In this document: positions 1 through 7,969 of the stretch, one piece after another | Layout: each line of letters begins with the position of its first letter | How positions within the stretch are numbered: the first letter of the stretch is position 1 | Origin: a virus | IMG/VR virus record: IMGVR_UViG_3300046808_001241 | Coordinates: 124,001 to 188,000 of that record | DNA: 64,000 nt | Direction: 5' to 3' (one strand) | Made by a program: the position numbers and the translations under genes | Notes under the pieces: generated by a model | What the model was told of the DNA's origin: nothing | What the model saw: only the letters and a program-made list of their open reading frames with translations | The model's database searches: none

Positions 1-44
1 TGATTCCTTACATTGGAGCCCTTGCTGATATAGTAGGAGAATAA
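1..44 (+). CDS. 3' end of an unidentified gene (partial)
   Basis: An open frame enters from the left edge and ends at TAA 42-44. The visible C-terminus reads IPYIGALADIVGE. The fragment is too short to assign. It lies 23 bases upstream of the next + strand gene in the same direction, so the two may be co-transcribed. It could also be chance open frame. Confidence 0.4.
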   Translation, partial: IPYIGALADIVGE

Positions 45-67
45 ACAAATTCTATAAGTATTGAAGT

Positions 68-898
68 ATGATTTTTACTTTAATCCTTGGTTTTTGTGCT
101 CTTTTTGTTGCAGGCTGTGCTGCGTACTTTTCTGTATTGGGCATTGCAATGCTTTTTTCAGGAAGCTTTTTACAAGTAGCAATAATGGCTAGCTCTTTGG
201 AATTAGGAAAGCTTGTTGCTACTTCATACCTTTACCGTTATTGGAACAATACCACGTGGTGGCTTAAAGCATATTTGTGTATTGCTGTATTGATTTTAAT
301 GGGAATAACATCAATTGGTGTATTTGGTTATCTTTCTTCAGCTTATCAAGTAAACTCTGGAAAGTTCGAACAAATTGATACAAAAATGCAATTAATCGAA
401 ACACAGAAAGCAGCTTTAGATACGGAGATAGAACAATTAAACAAACGCACTGAAACTCTTAATGAAATTAGAATAACACAAGAACAAAGAGTTCAACAAG
501 CCGGAAACTATAAAGCTCCAAGAGAACAAGCATATGCTGCAATTGAAAAAGCAAACGAAGAAGTCAAAACAATATCTGACAAACTACAAAATCTAAGAGA
601 ACAAAGATTTCAAAAAGATAATGAAGTAATTTTATTAAAACAAGAAGTGAGTAAAGCAAAAGATATCGGAACGTTCATGTTTGTAGCAAGTGCTCTTAAT
701 AAACCTGTAGACACGATTGTAATGGTGTTTATAGCAATATTAATTTGTGTATTCGATCCTTTAGCCGTTTCTTTGGTTTTAGCATTCAATGTAGCTACAA
801 AAGGTTCTATATTAAAAGAAGAGATACAAGAACCATCAGAAGAAACTGATCCAAAATCTATAAAGATTTCTACAAAAGGAAGATTGAAGGCTCGTTAG
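68..898 (+). CDS. Membrane protein with central coiled coil
   Basis: A 276-residue protein I do not recognise by name. Residues about 1-45 and 65-92 are strongly hydrophobic and could form two or three transmembrane helices. Residues about 95-210 are charged, Gln/Glu/Lys-rich and heptad-like, consistent with a long coiled coil. A further hydrophobic stretch at about 222-248 is a last membrane segment, followed by a short basic tail. The architecture suits an inner-membrane protein with a long soluble helical hairpin. A role in lysis timing, superinfection exclusion or host-envelope modification is possible, but nothing in the sequence decides. The ATG at 68 has no good ribosome site. Its stop overlaps the stop of the convergent adhesin gene at 895. 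Confidence 0.75.
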   Translation: MIFTLILGFCALFVAGCAAYFSVLGIAMLFSGSFLQVAIMASSLELGKLVATSYLYRYWNNTTWWLKAYLCIAVLILMGITSIGVFGYLSSAYQVNSGKFEQIDTKMQLIETQKAALDTEIEQLNKRTETLNEIRITQEQRVQQAGNYKAPREQAYAAIEKANEEVKTISDKLQNLREQRFQKDNEVILLKQEVSKAKDIGTFMFVASALNKPVDTIVMVFIAILICVFDPLAVSLVLAFNVATKGSILKEEIQEPSEETDPKSIKISTKGRLKAR

Positions 899-2025
899 AA
901 AAAATCAGCAACGATAGCATTATTGCCACCAGCTTGATTGTTTTTTACTCCAACAAATCTGTTATTAGCAACAGTCACGTCGCTGATTGCTACAGTAGTA
1001 GGTACGTTTGCGAAAGCGACCCAGCTTATTCCATCTTTTGACATTGCTTGATAGTTTACATCTATAGCGACAAAATATCCATTGTTATACGTAACTGAAT
1101 TCCAATTGCGCTTTAGATTAGGGGAAGTATAAGAAACGCCATACCAACCAATTCCGTCATTAGAGTAAGCAAATTGAAATGTTGATGTTGAACCTGAACC
1201 ACAAACAGCAACATATCTGCCACTTAACGGCAAGTTGACACTTCCGTCATAACCGTAAGCAACTTGTGTCCATGCATGACCAGTTTGCAAATTTTGACCA
1301 AGAGGAGAATTACCTACTGCATAATTGCCTCTATTCCACAAACTTCCTCCATCGTTTGAATATCCAAACTTATGATCTCCTGCCGATCCACAAGCAACTA
1401 ATCTATGATTAGGCATTTGAGAACCTTCAGCGAGATTGCCTGTATATCCTTGATTATTTGAGTTAGGAACACTGTTTACCAAAAACCCAGCAGATAGCCA
1501 ATTAACGCCGTCAGCGGAGTACATACCACACAACTGATTTGTATATCTTCCATTTTTTGAACCAATGGCTATATATCTTCCGTGATATGAACTGTATTGA
1601 CAATCGCTTGTTTCTAAGGAAGTAACAGCGGGACTAATAGTGCCTACTGTCCATCCTGTTAAAATATCAACAGAAGTATAATAATTTATAGTGCCAGATA
1701 TTGAAGCAAATTGAGTTTCAAGCATAACCCATATGTTGTTACCCCATGCTATAGCATTGTAAAATTCTGAACCTACTGCTGGATTTATCGGATTTATAGG
1801 AGTCGCCCAAGTATTTCCGTTGTCAGTTGAGTAACTGTATCTGTTAAATCCAGCTACTACAAGAGTATTCGTTGGTCCATAAACGACTTCGCTCCAAGGC
1901 CCGGTTGCTAAGTTTTTTTCAATCCAACCATACGAGGATAGCTTCCAAACAAGCGTTCCATTAAGCCAGGCTTCTTTTGCTGGCGTTCCTCCATAGCTTA
2001 TATATGTAGAATCGTTAAGTTGCAT
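895..2025 (-). CDS. BNR/sialidase-like beta-propeller adhesin
   Basis: A 376-residue protein with repeated segments of the type YSTDNGNTW, YSADGVNW, YSNDGGSLW, YSNDGIGWYG and MSKDGISWVAF, each followed by hydrophobic strands. This is the Asp-box (BNR) pattern of sialidase-like and exo-alpha-type propellers. The catalytic Arg triad of true sialidases is not evident, so carbohydrate binding is more likely than hydrolysis. The N-terminus includes the short element KEAWLNGTLVWK, common at the start of phage tail-tip proteins. It is the last gene of a minus-strand adhesin run, so a receptor-binding or tail-fibre role is inferred. The start is the ATG at 2025. No Shine-Dalgarno site is visible. Confidence 0.75.
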   Translation of the reverse strand: MQLNDSTYISYGGTPAKEAWLNGTLVWKLSSYGWIEKNLATGPWSEVVYGPTNTLVVAGFNRYSYSTDNGNTWATPINPINPAVGSEFYNAIAWGNNIWVMLETQFASISGTINYYTSVDILTGWTVGTISPAVTSLETSDCQYSSYHGRYIAIGSKNGRYTNQLCGMYSADGVNWLSAGFLVNSVPNSNNQGYTGNLAEGSQMPNHRLVACGSAGDHKFGYSNDGGSLWNRGNYAVGNSPLGQNLQTGHAWTQVAYGYDGSVNLPLSGRYVAVCGSGSTSTFQFAYSNDGIGWYGVSYTSPNLKRNWNSVTYNNGYFVAIDVNYQAMSKDGISWVAFANVPTTVAISDVTVANNRFVGVKNNQAGGNNAIVADFF

Positions 2026-2036
2026 AATACATATAC

Positions 2037-2822
2037 TTAAACGTAAGGAACTGATGTTTTAAAGCGATGACCGACTGACAAGTTTTCTACCAAGTTCCAT
2101 TTCCATGCAAGATAACCTTCTACCATTTCTTGATCTATCGGATTAGAGAAAGCTATGAGTTCGGCAATAAATCCATCAAGCGATTGATCTTCGTTATAGT
2201 TGCCGCCGATATTTAATGAAGTAAACGAATTGTTTGCTATGCTTCCTGAAACTAGTTGCGTCCCATTAACACGAATCGTTGATGCTGTTGAATTAAAGTA
2301 AAACGAAGTAAGATAATTGTTATTTTCTACCGCTGTTCCGTCTGGTGTTTGAATGCTTGTCGTGTTAGTTAAAATCTGAAAAGTGTCTGATGTTAGAGTT
2401 CTCCTAACAGCAATTCGCGGACTCACTGTCTCTGTTCCAGAAAAAAAGAAATCTTGATCTTCCAACGCATCATCATCAAACCGCACTATTCCAGCAATAC
2501 AGAATGGTTGAGCTTGCGTGAATGTATTGTTTTCGAGAATTTGATTTGAGGATAATGTTGTCTTTGTCCACTCCAGAACATTCAACCCATTGAGTGTCCT
2601 TGTCCCTGTATTCGGGCCAATCTTACCAACGGTTAGTGGAGCCACCGTCCATCCATTCCCTGACTTATCAAGCATCTGGGTAACTTGGTTGCCTATAGCT
2701 GTGATTGTGGAAAGGTCAGAAGCATCATACCAAAAAACCGTTGACATATTGCTTGGAGTCCATGGTATGAGATTTCCAATTGATCTGGCAGCTAAATCTA
2801 ATCCTAGACTCAGTTTAGGCAT
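2037..2822 (-). CDS. LamG/concanavalin-like virion protein
   Basis: A 261-residue protein. Residues about 20-60 contain FWYDASDLSTI and LDKSGNGW, the usual start of phage and bacterial LamG-like jelly-roll domains. The remainder is beta-rich and ends with GFIAELIAFSNPI and a helix, then WKWNL, the typical closing part of this fold. Such domains bind glycans or act as fibre-tip domains. Only 3 bases separate the preceding stop (2826) from this start, so it is translated in the same operon as its neighbours. Function as a capsid- or tail-attached adhesin is inferred from the fold and context. Confidence 0.75.
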   Translation of the reverse strand: MPKLSLGLDLAARSIGNLIPWTPSNMSTVFWYDASDLSTITAIGNQVTQMLDKSGNGWTVAPLTVGKIGPNTGTRTLNGLNVLEWTKTTLSSNQILENNTFTQAQPFCIAGIVRFDDDALEDQDFFFSGTETVSPRIAVRRTLTSDTFQILTNTTSIQTPDGTAVENNNYLTSFYFNSTASTIRVNGTQLVSGSIANNSFTSLNIGGNYNEDQSLDGFIAELIAFSNPIDQEMVEGYLAWKWNLVENLSVGHRFKTSVPYV

Positions 2823-2825
2823 GGC

Positions 2826-3443
2826 TTAAAGTTTGTAAACTATGACTGCTCCATAGGTCAGACTCAAAGAAGTAATGGGACCATTAAACGTAAAGTTCAA
2901 AGGCAATTCATAATTCGTTAGTCCTGTCGTTGTAGAGTTTGTAGCAGAAAGAGTTGCTAGCCTACACGATGAAACAACTTGTATTGTAGTAAATTGTCCA
3001 TTAACAACTCCGTCTGTTGGTTGTACAAAGACAAATCCTGACTGACCTAATTGACTGTTTAATTTAGCCGACAAATCGTGAAGCAAACTTTCTACTCCAT
3101 CTACACTAACTTCTAATTGATCAGTGTTTAAATCTACTTCGATCGCAGAACTGGTAATTGAATGAAGAAGAGTAATGATTTGGTTTTGTTTATCAACTTG
3201 TATAGAAGTAAGCTCATCCAATAATGTATTTGTTCCTGTTGCTAAATTTTCTAAAGCAGAAGTATCAACAGTAACACTTCCAGCTGACAAAGAAATATCG
3301 CTAGCATTTGCTAAATATGTTGCTCTAGCATAAAGAGGTCGGTTGGCTCCTTCTACAGGAACCCAAGAAAAAGTTTCAGCCATTCCAACGTTGTATGTTG
3401 GAGGAGCAGTCGGTGTAGCAGTTAAAACAGGAGTTAAGGCCAT
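2826..3443 (-). CDS. Virion-associated protein with shared GMAETFSWVPVE module
   Basis: A 205-residue protein. The N-terminal 60 residues (YNVGMAETFSWVPVE, then RPLYARATYLAN) are closely matched by the N-terminus of the 604-residue gene at 48281-50095, while the remainder differs. The middle (residues about 70-120) is heptad-like and could be a short trimeric coiled coil. The C-terminal 85 residues are beta-rich. This suits a small fibre or decoration protein with a common docking domain. A perfect TATAAATA octamer lies 6 bases upstream of its ATG. I cannot name a family. Confidence 0.7.
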   Translation of the reverse strand: MALTPVLTATPTAPPTYNVGMAETFSWVPVEGANRPLYARATYLANASDISLSAGSVTVDTSALENLATGTNTLLDELTSIQVDKQNQIITLLHSITSSAIEVDLNTDQLEVSVDGVESLLHDLSAKLNSQLGQSGFVFVQPTDGVVNGQFTTIQVVSSCRLATLSATNSTTTGLTNYELPLNFTFNGPITSLSLTYGAVIVYKL

Positions 3444-3449
3444 ATAGCT

Positions 3450-3457
3450 TATTTATA
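3450..3457 (-). promoter_or_regulatory. T4-type late promoter octamer for 2826-3443
   Basis: On the minus strand the octamer is TATAAATA, identical to the T4 late consensus, with six bases to the ATG. No ribosome site fits in so short a leader. Confidence 0.65.
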
Positions 3458-3466
3458 TAAAATTCC

Positions 3467-3494
3467 TTGATTTTCATCAAATGAAGTGTAATAT
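3467..3494 (+). promoter_or_regulatory. Sigma70-like promoter for the DUF2693-like gene
   Basis: TTGATT (3467-3472) and TAATAT (3489-3494) are separated by 16 bases, and the ATG at 3501 follows after six bases. This would drive the isolated + strand gene with almost no leader. The assignment is by resemblance to the consensus only. Confidence 0.5.
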
Positions 3495-3500
3495 TTACTC

Positions 3501-3767
3501 ATGCCTACAAACAAAGACACACTAAAAGACCTCCTTAAGCGCAAAGTTGTTCAAATTACCTTTAAAAAGAAAGACGGAACAGAACGAGTAATGAAATGCA
3601 CCCTTCAAGAAGACCTTGTTCCAATTTATGAGAAAAAGACAGAGCGTGTTAAAAAACAGAATGATGAAACGCTAGCCGTTTGGGATCTAGAGAAAGATTC
3701 GTTCCGATCTTTTAAGGTTGATTCCGTAATCGATTATCAATCAATAGAAGAAGGTTACGAACTTTAA
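3501..3767 (+). CDS. DUF2693-like small phage protein
   Basis: An 88-residue protein with the pattern VVQITFKKKDGTERVMKCTL near residues 16-35 and AVWDLEKDSFRSFKVDSV near 60-77. This matches my memory of the small phage family DUF2693, found in many T4-like genomes, function unknown. The predicted fold is a small beta barrel. It is the only + strand gene in the 895-7365 adhesin block and has its own sigma70-like promoter just upstream, so it is probably expressed early. Its stop overlaps the convergent stop of the gene at 3764. Confidence 0.75.
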   Translation: MPTNKDTLKDLLKRKVVQITFKKKDGTERVMKCTLQEDLVPIYEKKTERVKKQNDETLAVWDLEKDSFRSFKVDSVIDYQSIEEGYEL

Positions 3768-5659
3768 GACAGCTCTGTAAGCTGAGCTCCTACGGACGCT
3801 ACTGTCGAACAATTTTTAAGTCTCTTCCAAATAGAATTCGAACCAATTTCTGTAACATCGAAGTTAAGAAGACTATCAATACTTAAAATAGCTTGACCTG
3901 TAGTATTATCTACAGGGATGTTATAACTAACAGAACTTGCAGAAGGAACATAACAACTTCCAGTTAAATTTCCTCCAGCATATGAAATTCCATATCTTAC
4001 ATCTCCAGAAAGAGGGTATAGATTGGTCGCAGATGTGGCATCAATTAAAGTTCTAGTTGTGTTGTAGTCGTCTGGATCTTTCAATGTAATTTGAACGTTA
4101 TTAATATTTTTGTTTAAAAACAAAGGACCGGATATTGGAAAGTTTCCTTGCGATCCAACTTCGATCTCTTCGACAATAAATTTTGCAGTTATACCTGCAG
4201 CTAGTCCAGCAAAAGCATCTCGTTGTGCTCCAGCGACTGCCGTTATGCCATAATCATTGCCGATGACTTTTTTAATATAAACTGATCCAGCAGCGGCTCG
4301 AATTCCACAGCCTGTGATTCCACCATAAACGTTTCCTACAACTGTTGTAGTTGATGTCGTTCCTGTTTGGTTTACTGAGTAGTTAGTCTCAGCTGTAGGG
4401 GAAGCGAAGTTCTGATCTTTGCCATAGACGTTTCCTGTAATATTTAAAGTTCCGGCTGAATTTGTAATGTTTGTAATATTTGATGCATTATTTGCTGGAT
4501 GAGTGTCATATATGTTTCCTGTAAAATTAAGAACAGCAGAAGCGTTGTTCAGGGCTATGTCTCCGTTACTAGGAGCATCTATAATATCCGTGTCTCCAGT
4601 TACATTTACTGTTGAAGCTCCAGTTATATTTAAACCATACGAAGTGCCAGCGAGTGTCCAATTGTTAATGCTTGTATTCGGACCGCCCTCAACATTTCCT
4701 GTAATGTTAACTGAGTTAGAACCTGTGACGTTTACTGCATGTTTTCCGGTGAGGTTGTTTGTCAAATATTTTGATCTTCCTCCAACGCAATTTCCAACGA
4801 TGTTTACATTCGCAGCAGAACTCCCAGCTAATACTACTCCAATTTGATTTGAGACAGTTCCAGATCCACCGTCAACGTTTCCGTAAATGTTTACGTCTCC
4901 AGTTACATTGTTTAAATTCAATGCTGCACTAGCTCCTCCATCAGATGCTCCATAACAATTGCCGTTGATTGTTAAATTACCTTGTGTATTTGAAGGAAAA
5001 GATACTCCAATTCCATAAGAACCATACACATTACCATCGATCGTTATTGTTCCATAAGTAGATGAAGTATTGTTGTGTCTTATACTATAAGCAGTAGCAC
5101 TAGTTCCGCTACCACTGACATTTCCTGTAATAGTTAAATTGCCATCAGATACATTCACTATGCTAGCACAATAAGCTTGAATTCCTCCATTAACGTTTCC
5201 TGTTAAACTGATTGTTCCAGAGGAAGAATTTCTGATTGCTTCGGCGTGTTGTCCGTTTGTATTGTTTGTAGTGTTAAGTGTTACATTTCCGCCAGTAACG
5301 GTTCCTGATACAGATACGGTTCCATTACCAAGATTGTCCAATGCTCTGCCCAACGCTGCTGTCCCACCTATGACGTTTCCATTAATGGTAGGACTGGCAT
5401 CATTTGATACTTCCAAACAAACGGTAGTACCTGTTTGAACGTTTGCTTTTATTATTACATTGCTATCAACCACAAACTTTCCACCAGCAGAGGCTCCATT
5501 TTCTGCAATATTAGAAATTTTAGCTACGGTAATATTGGTATCGATAGTAACAGTATATGTGTTACTATAAACATTATCAACAGAAGTAGGAACAACTCCC
5601 CCAACCCAAGTTGTTGTATTCGAAAAAATTCCAGTTTGTGCTGCTCTTATATTAGCCAT
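3764..5659 (-). CDS. Parallel beta-helix adhesin
   Basis: A 631-residue protein. The N-terminus (AAQTGIFSNTTTWVGGVVPT, then VTIDTNITVAKIS) resembles the capping module seen in many bacterial and phage adhesins. Residues about 90-480 are a long series of short strands and turns of the form V-x-I-x-G-N-V-x-G-G, rich in Gly, Asn, Thr and Ser. Examples are INGNVIGG, ITGNVNGG and ITGNVEGG. This is the signature of a right-handed parallel beta-helix as in tailspikes. No obvious catalytic acid cluster was recognised. It is likely a fibre or spike protein that binds a surface glycan. Four bases separate its start from the upstream small gene's stop. Confidence 0.75.
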   Translation of the reverse strand: MANIRAAQTGIFSNTTTWVGGVVPTSVDNVYSNTYTVTIDTNITVAKISNIAENGASAGGKFVVDSNVIIKANVQTGTTVCLEVSNDASPTINGNVIGGTAALGRALDNLGNGTVSVSGTVTGGNVTLNTTNNTNGQHAEAIRNSSSGTISLTGNVNGGIQAYCASIVNVSDGNLTITGNVSGSGTSATAYSIRHNNTSSTYGTITIDGNVYGSYGIGVSFPSNTQGNLTINGNCYGASDGGASAALNLNNVTGDVNIYGNVDGGSGTVSNQIGVVLAGSSAANVNIVGNCVGGRSKYLTNNLTGKHAVNVTGSNSVNITGNVEGGPNTSINNWTLAGTSYGLNITGASTVNVTGDTDIIDAPSNGDIALNNASAVLNFTGNIYDTHPANNASNITNITNSAGTLNITGNVYGKDQNFASPTAETNYSVNQTGTTSTTTVVGNVYGGITGCGIRAAAGSVYIKKVIGNDYGITAVAGAQRDAFAGLAAGITAKFIVEEIEVGSQGNFPISGPLFLNKNINNVQITLKDPDDYNTTRTLIDATSATNLYPLSGDVRYGISYAGGNLTGSCYVPSASSVSYNIPVDNTTGQAILSIDSLLNFDVTEIGSNSIWKRLKNCSTVASVGAQLTELS

Positions 5660-5662
5660 GTA

Positions 5663-5947
5663 TTAGAGTCCCTTTACGTTGATGTAGTTTTGAATAGCAT
5701 TATAAATTTGTGAAACGGCTTGCTGTTCTTCTAAACTAGCTGTATTTAAACTTCCTAACAAAATGCTCTTGTAATCAGAATCCTTCTTAACTACATTTCC
5801 TTCTTCGTCGATCCTTGTGGGAATTAGCCTTAAAGCAGCATTGGCTTCAAAATTGCCTCCCTTTTTATAAAAAGAAGTAATAGATAAATTTGCGCAATAT
5901 TTTGGATATTCAACTCCGTCTATAATGGTTGGTGTAGATGCATTCAT
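5663..5947 (-). CDS. Conserved-looking small virion-module protein
   Basis: A 94-residue protein I cannot assign. The N-terminal half looks beta-rich (VEYPKYCANLSITSFY), and the C-terminal 40 residues look helical. It sits between two adhesin genes with spacings of 4 and 19 bases in the same direction. It could be a small tail or fibre-associated component. The start is the ATG at 5947. Confidence 0.6.
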   Translation of the reverse strand: MNASTPTIIDGVEYPKYCANLSITSFYKKGGNFEANAALRLIPTRIDEEGNVVKKDSDYKSILLGSLNTASLEEQQAVSQIYNAIQNYINVKGL

Positions 5948-5966
5948 ATTGATATTTAATTTTTTA

Positions 5967-6815
5967 TTAAGAATAAATGGCAGTTAACCTGCCTGTCCAG
6001 TTTGCGTTGTTTACAGTTTGTGTAGAAGAAACAGTTCCTACATCTGTATATGTTAGTTTAGAAATATTCCAAGCTGGTTCGTTTTCTAAAGATCCTACGG
6101 GGGCATTTCCGCAATAAGAAACACTATAAGAACTGTATTCGACGTAGTCGTGTTTTTTTAAAGTTTGTTGAGAACTTCCCCAATTTGAGGAGTTTGTTTG
6201 AACAATAGTATAAGTGTCTTGCCAAACAGACGTAAGAGCTCTGACTTCAGTGTCTTGGCCTGCAATTCCTTCAGCAATAATTCCAGTTAACCCTGAACCG
6301 TCTCCATAAATCTTTCCAGCAGCTGTTAAGTTATTAACATATGTGAACCCGGAAAGATGAGATGTAATATTAGAACCCAGAATAAACGACTCGGAATGGT
6401 TTAATGTGTTATTGACGCCTCCTAAAATTGCTCCAAAGTCCCCTCCGGTCAATATTGTGTTATTAGAACCATTTCCTATTAATGCATAGTCTGCTTCAAT
6501 ATCATTATCCGATCCATTGATGACTGTTGAACCGGCTCCAGAGACGTCGTTGTTTACTCCTCCCAGAACTCCTGCTAAAAGTCCTGTAACTGTATTCGAC
6601 CCATATTGATAATTTGAAGAGCTTAGGCTTACATCAAGAGTATAAGGTTGTTGCTCAGCGTTTAAAAACGTTTTAACCGTGTTATTAGTAGCTTTAGTAA
6701 ACAGTTTTCCGTCTGCTGTATTGACTGCAATTTCCCCAGCCGACAACGAAGCAGTAGCAGGAACCACCCCACTGTTGGAATTTCGTTTATGAAGAATCGT
6801 CGACGGAGCAGACAT
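5967..6815 (-). CDS. Tail-fibre protein with YadA-like head repeats
   Basis: A 282-residue protein. Residues 1-45 have the motif ILHKRNSNSG, then LSAGEIAVNTADGKLFTK, a module at the N-terminus of many phage fibre proteins. Residues about 75-150 contain repeated turns such as LAGVLGGVNNDVSGAG, NGSDNDIEADYALIG and AILGGVNNTLNHSES, which resemble left-handed YadA-like head repeats of trimeric adhesins. The segment VWQDTYTIVQTNSSNW is shared with the fibre gene at 32897-33715. The C-terminus is beta-rich. A late-type octamer lies six bases before the ATG. Confidence 0.75.
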   Translation of the reverse strand: MSAPSTILHKRNSNSGVVPATASLSAGEIAVNTADGKLFTKATNNTVKTFLNAEQQPYTLDVSLSSSNYQYGSNTVTGLLAGVLGGVNNDVSGAGSTVINGSDNDIEADYALIGNGSNNTILTGGDFGAILGGVNNTLNHSESFILGSNITSHLSGFTYVNNLTAAGKIYGDGSGLTGIIAEGIAGQDTEVRALTSVWQDTYTIVQTNSSNWGSSQQTLKKHDYVEYSSYSVSYCGNAPVGSLENEPAWNISKLTYTDVGTVSSTQTVNNANWTGRLTAIYS

Positions 6816-6820
6816 CTGAG

Positions 6821-6964
6821 TTATTTATTACTTTTTAATTCAGATTTACACAGAAGTTCTTGTTTGATCTGCTTAATCTTTGGCTTAACAGTGGTTACTT
6901 TTTGCAACTCCGCAGATTGAGTTGTAATAGATTTAATAAAAATGTTTTTAAAAATTTCAAACAT
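6821..6964 (-). CDS. Short 47-residue open frame upstream of the YadA-like fibre
   Basis: An ATG at 6964 opens 47 codons ending in TAA at 6821-6823. The product is basic with a predicted N-terminal helix (MFEIFKNIFIKSIT). The end of the gene overlaps the late-type promoter of the next gene. It is too short for confident calling; spacing and direction fit the operon. Confidence 0.4.
   Translation of the reverse strand: MFEIFKNIFIKSITTQSAELQKVTTVKPKIKQIKQELLCKSELKSNK
6822..6829 (-). promoter_or_regulatory. Late-type octamer for 5967-6815
   Basis: AATAAATA on the minus strand, six bases before the ATG at 6815. It differs from TATAAATA only at the first base. Confidence 0.5.
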
Positions 6965-6975
6965 AGGAATACTTA

Positions 6976-7161
6976 TTAAAAGGTACCCATGTCTGTTATG
7001 GTGTTTCCTGAAAGATTTTGAGATTCTGAAGAGCCAATATAAAGAGTTCCTCCTACCTCATTGACTGCCAACTCCCCAGGACGCAGCATTGGAGGAGGTC
7101 CTGGAGCTCCACTTACTCGTCTTTTGATTAAAATTGTGCAATACTTTCTTTGTTCTTCCAT
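6976..7161 (-). CDS. Miniature fibre N-terminal module
   Basis: A 61-residue protein that is almost entirely one module: ILIKRRVSGAPGPPP, then LRPGELAVNEVGGTLYIGSS. The same module forms the N-terminus of the 883-residue fibre at 12800-15451 (ILIKRRLTGAAGAPG, then GELAFNEVDSVLYYGS). The remaining residues end in DMGTF, similar to the DGGSF/DGGYF ends of neighbouring virion proteins. It is either a stand-alone docking/cap protein or the remnant of a fibre that lost its shaft. Its ATG directly abuts the preceding gene's stop. Confidence 0.65.
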   Translation of the reverse strand: MEEQRKYCTILIKRRVSGAPGPPPMLRPGELAVNEVGGTLYIGSSESQNLSGNTITDMGTF

Positions 7162-7365
7162 CTAACTACTTAAGTTTTGACTCTGGAGAGACATCATATG
7201 TTCATCTTGAAACATACTTTTGTACGGTTCATCACAATCTTCTGAGATAATCCAACCGAGTTCATTCAGAGCTTCTTCCAATGCAAGTTCGTAAGAAAGA
7301 GAGTTCAGCACAATAGTTTTAGGTGACTCGTCTTTCGAAGTTATTGTAAAAATTTTTCTTGGCAT
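7162..7365 (-). CDS. Small conserved-looking hypothetical protein
   Basis: A 67-residue acidic protein starting at MPRKIFTITSKDESPKTIVL and continuing ALEEALNELGWIISED. A longer frame upstream would need a TTG start at 7413, so the ATG at 7365 is preferred. The pattern of short strands then an Ala/Glu helix is common in small phage proteins of unknown function. It abuts the mini-fibre module gene downstream. Confidence 0.55.
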   Translation of the reverse strand: MPRKIFTITSKDESPKTIVLNSLSYELALEEALNELGWIISEDCDEPYKSMFQDEHMMSLQSQNLSS

Positions 7366-7413
7366 AATTGTTTTAGCTTTTTTTTGATAAGCTCTATTAA
7401 TTGTTCGTCCCAA

Positions 7414-7768
7414 AATTTAAAAATTTCTCATGAAATATTTAAGCTAATTAATGTGAGACAGAAAATGTAAATACTTTAATGACGGGATTGATTACGAAGT
7501 CAAATATAAAAAAGGCATTGAACTCGAAAAAAATTGAAAAGACGAACACGAAATCGCCAAAAACCTCAATCGAGTATCGAGATTGCTTTTGTACTTAAAT
7601 ACCAGACATGTTTGATGTTCTTGTATATTGTTTAGAAGAATACGAAAAACGCTTGGATTCTAGAGACTCAATGTGTGATCTCGTAGACGATAAAAATCAA
7701 AAAGATATTAATAATATATATATGCAATAAAACAGCTTTCTCAAAATATTATAAAACGTTTTGATGCT
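7414..7768. other. Low-coding intergenic stretch with possible gene remnants
   Basis: About 355 bases with no convincing gene. On the + strand the frame from about 7457 reads YFNDGIDYEVKYKKGIELEK and, after one TGA, KDEHEIAKNLNRVSRLLLYL up to 7609. This looks like real coding sequence broken by a stop. A short + strand frame at 7608-7730 follows. No hairpin terminator stands out. The stretch separates the adhesin genes from the glycan cassette. Confidence 0.4.
7608..7730 (+). CDS. Possible 40-residue protein
   Basis: ATG at 7608 to TAA at 7728-7730 gives an acidic peptide beginning MFDVLVYCLEEYEKRLDSRD. It has protein-like composition and a helical pattern but no recognisable ribosome site or relatives. 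It may be a small early gene or part of a decayed one. Confidence 0.3.
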   Translation: MFDVLVYCLEEYEKRLDSRDSMCDLVDDKNQKDINNIYMQ

Positions 7769-7957
7769 CTAGTGAAAATCCCTTAGGTAGCTTTTAGGTT
7801 CGTCTGCAGAACCTTCAGAATCTGCAACGTCGCTTGTGCTTTCATAATCATCCTCTGCATAATGTCCATAATGTTGTTTGTATAATTCAGGAAAAAGAGT
7901 ATAGATTTCAACTCTCATGCAATATTCAGCGTCATCTTCCCATTCAAACTGTTTCAT
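7769..7957 (-). CDS. Small acidic hypothetical protein
   Basis: A 62-residue, strongly acidic, Tyr-rich protein (start MKQFEWEDDAEYCMRVEIYT). It is the last gene of the glycan-modification cassette, 12 bases after the WcbI-like gene's stop. I do not recognise it. Confidence 0.5.
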   Translation of the reverse strand: MKQFEWEDDAEYCMRVEIYTLFPELYKQHYGHYAEDDYESTSDVADSEGSADEPKSYLRDFH

Positions 7958-7969
7958 AAATTCTATTAT

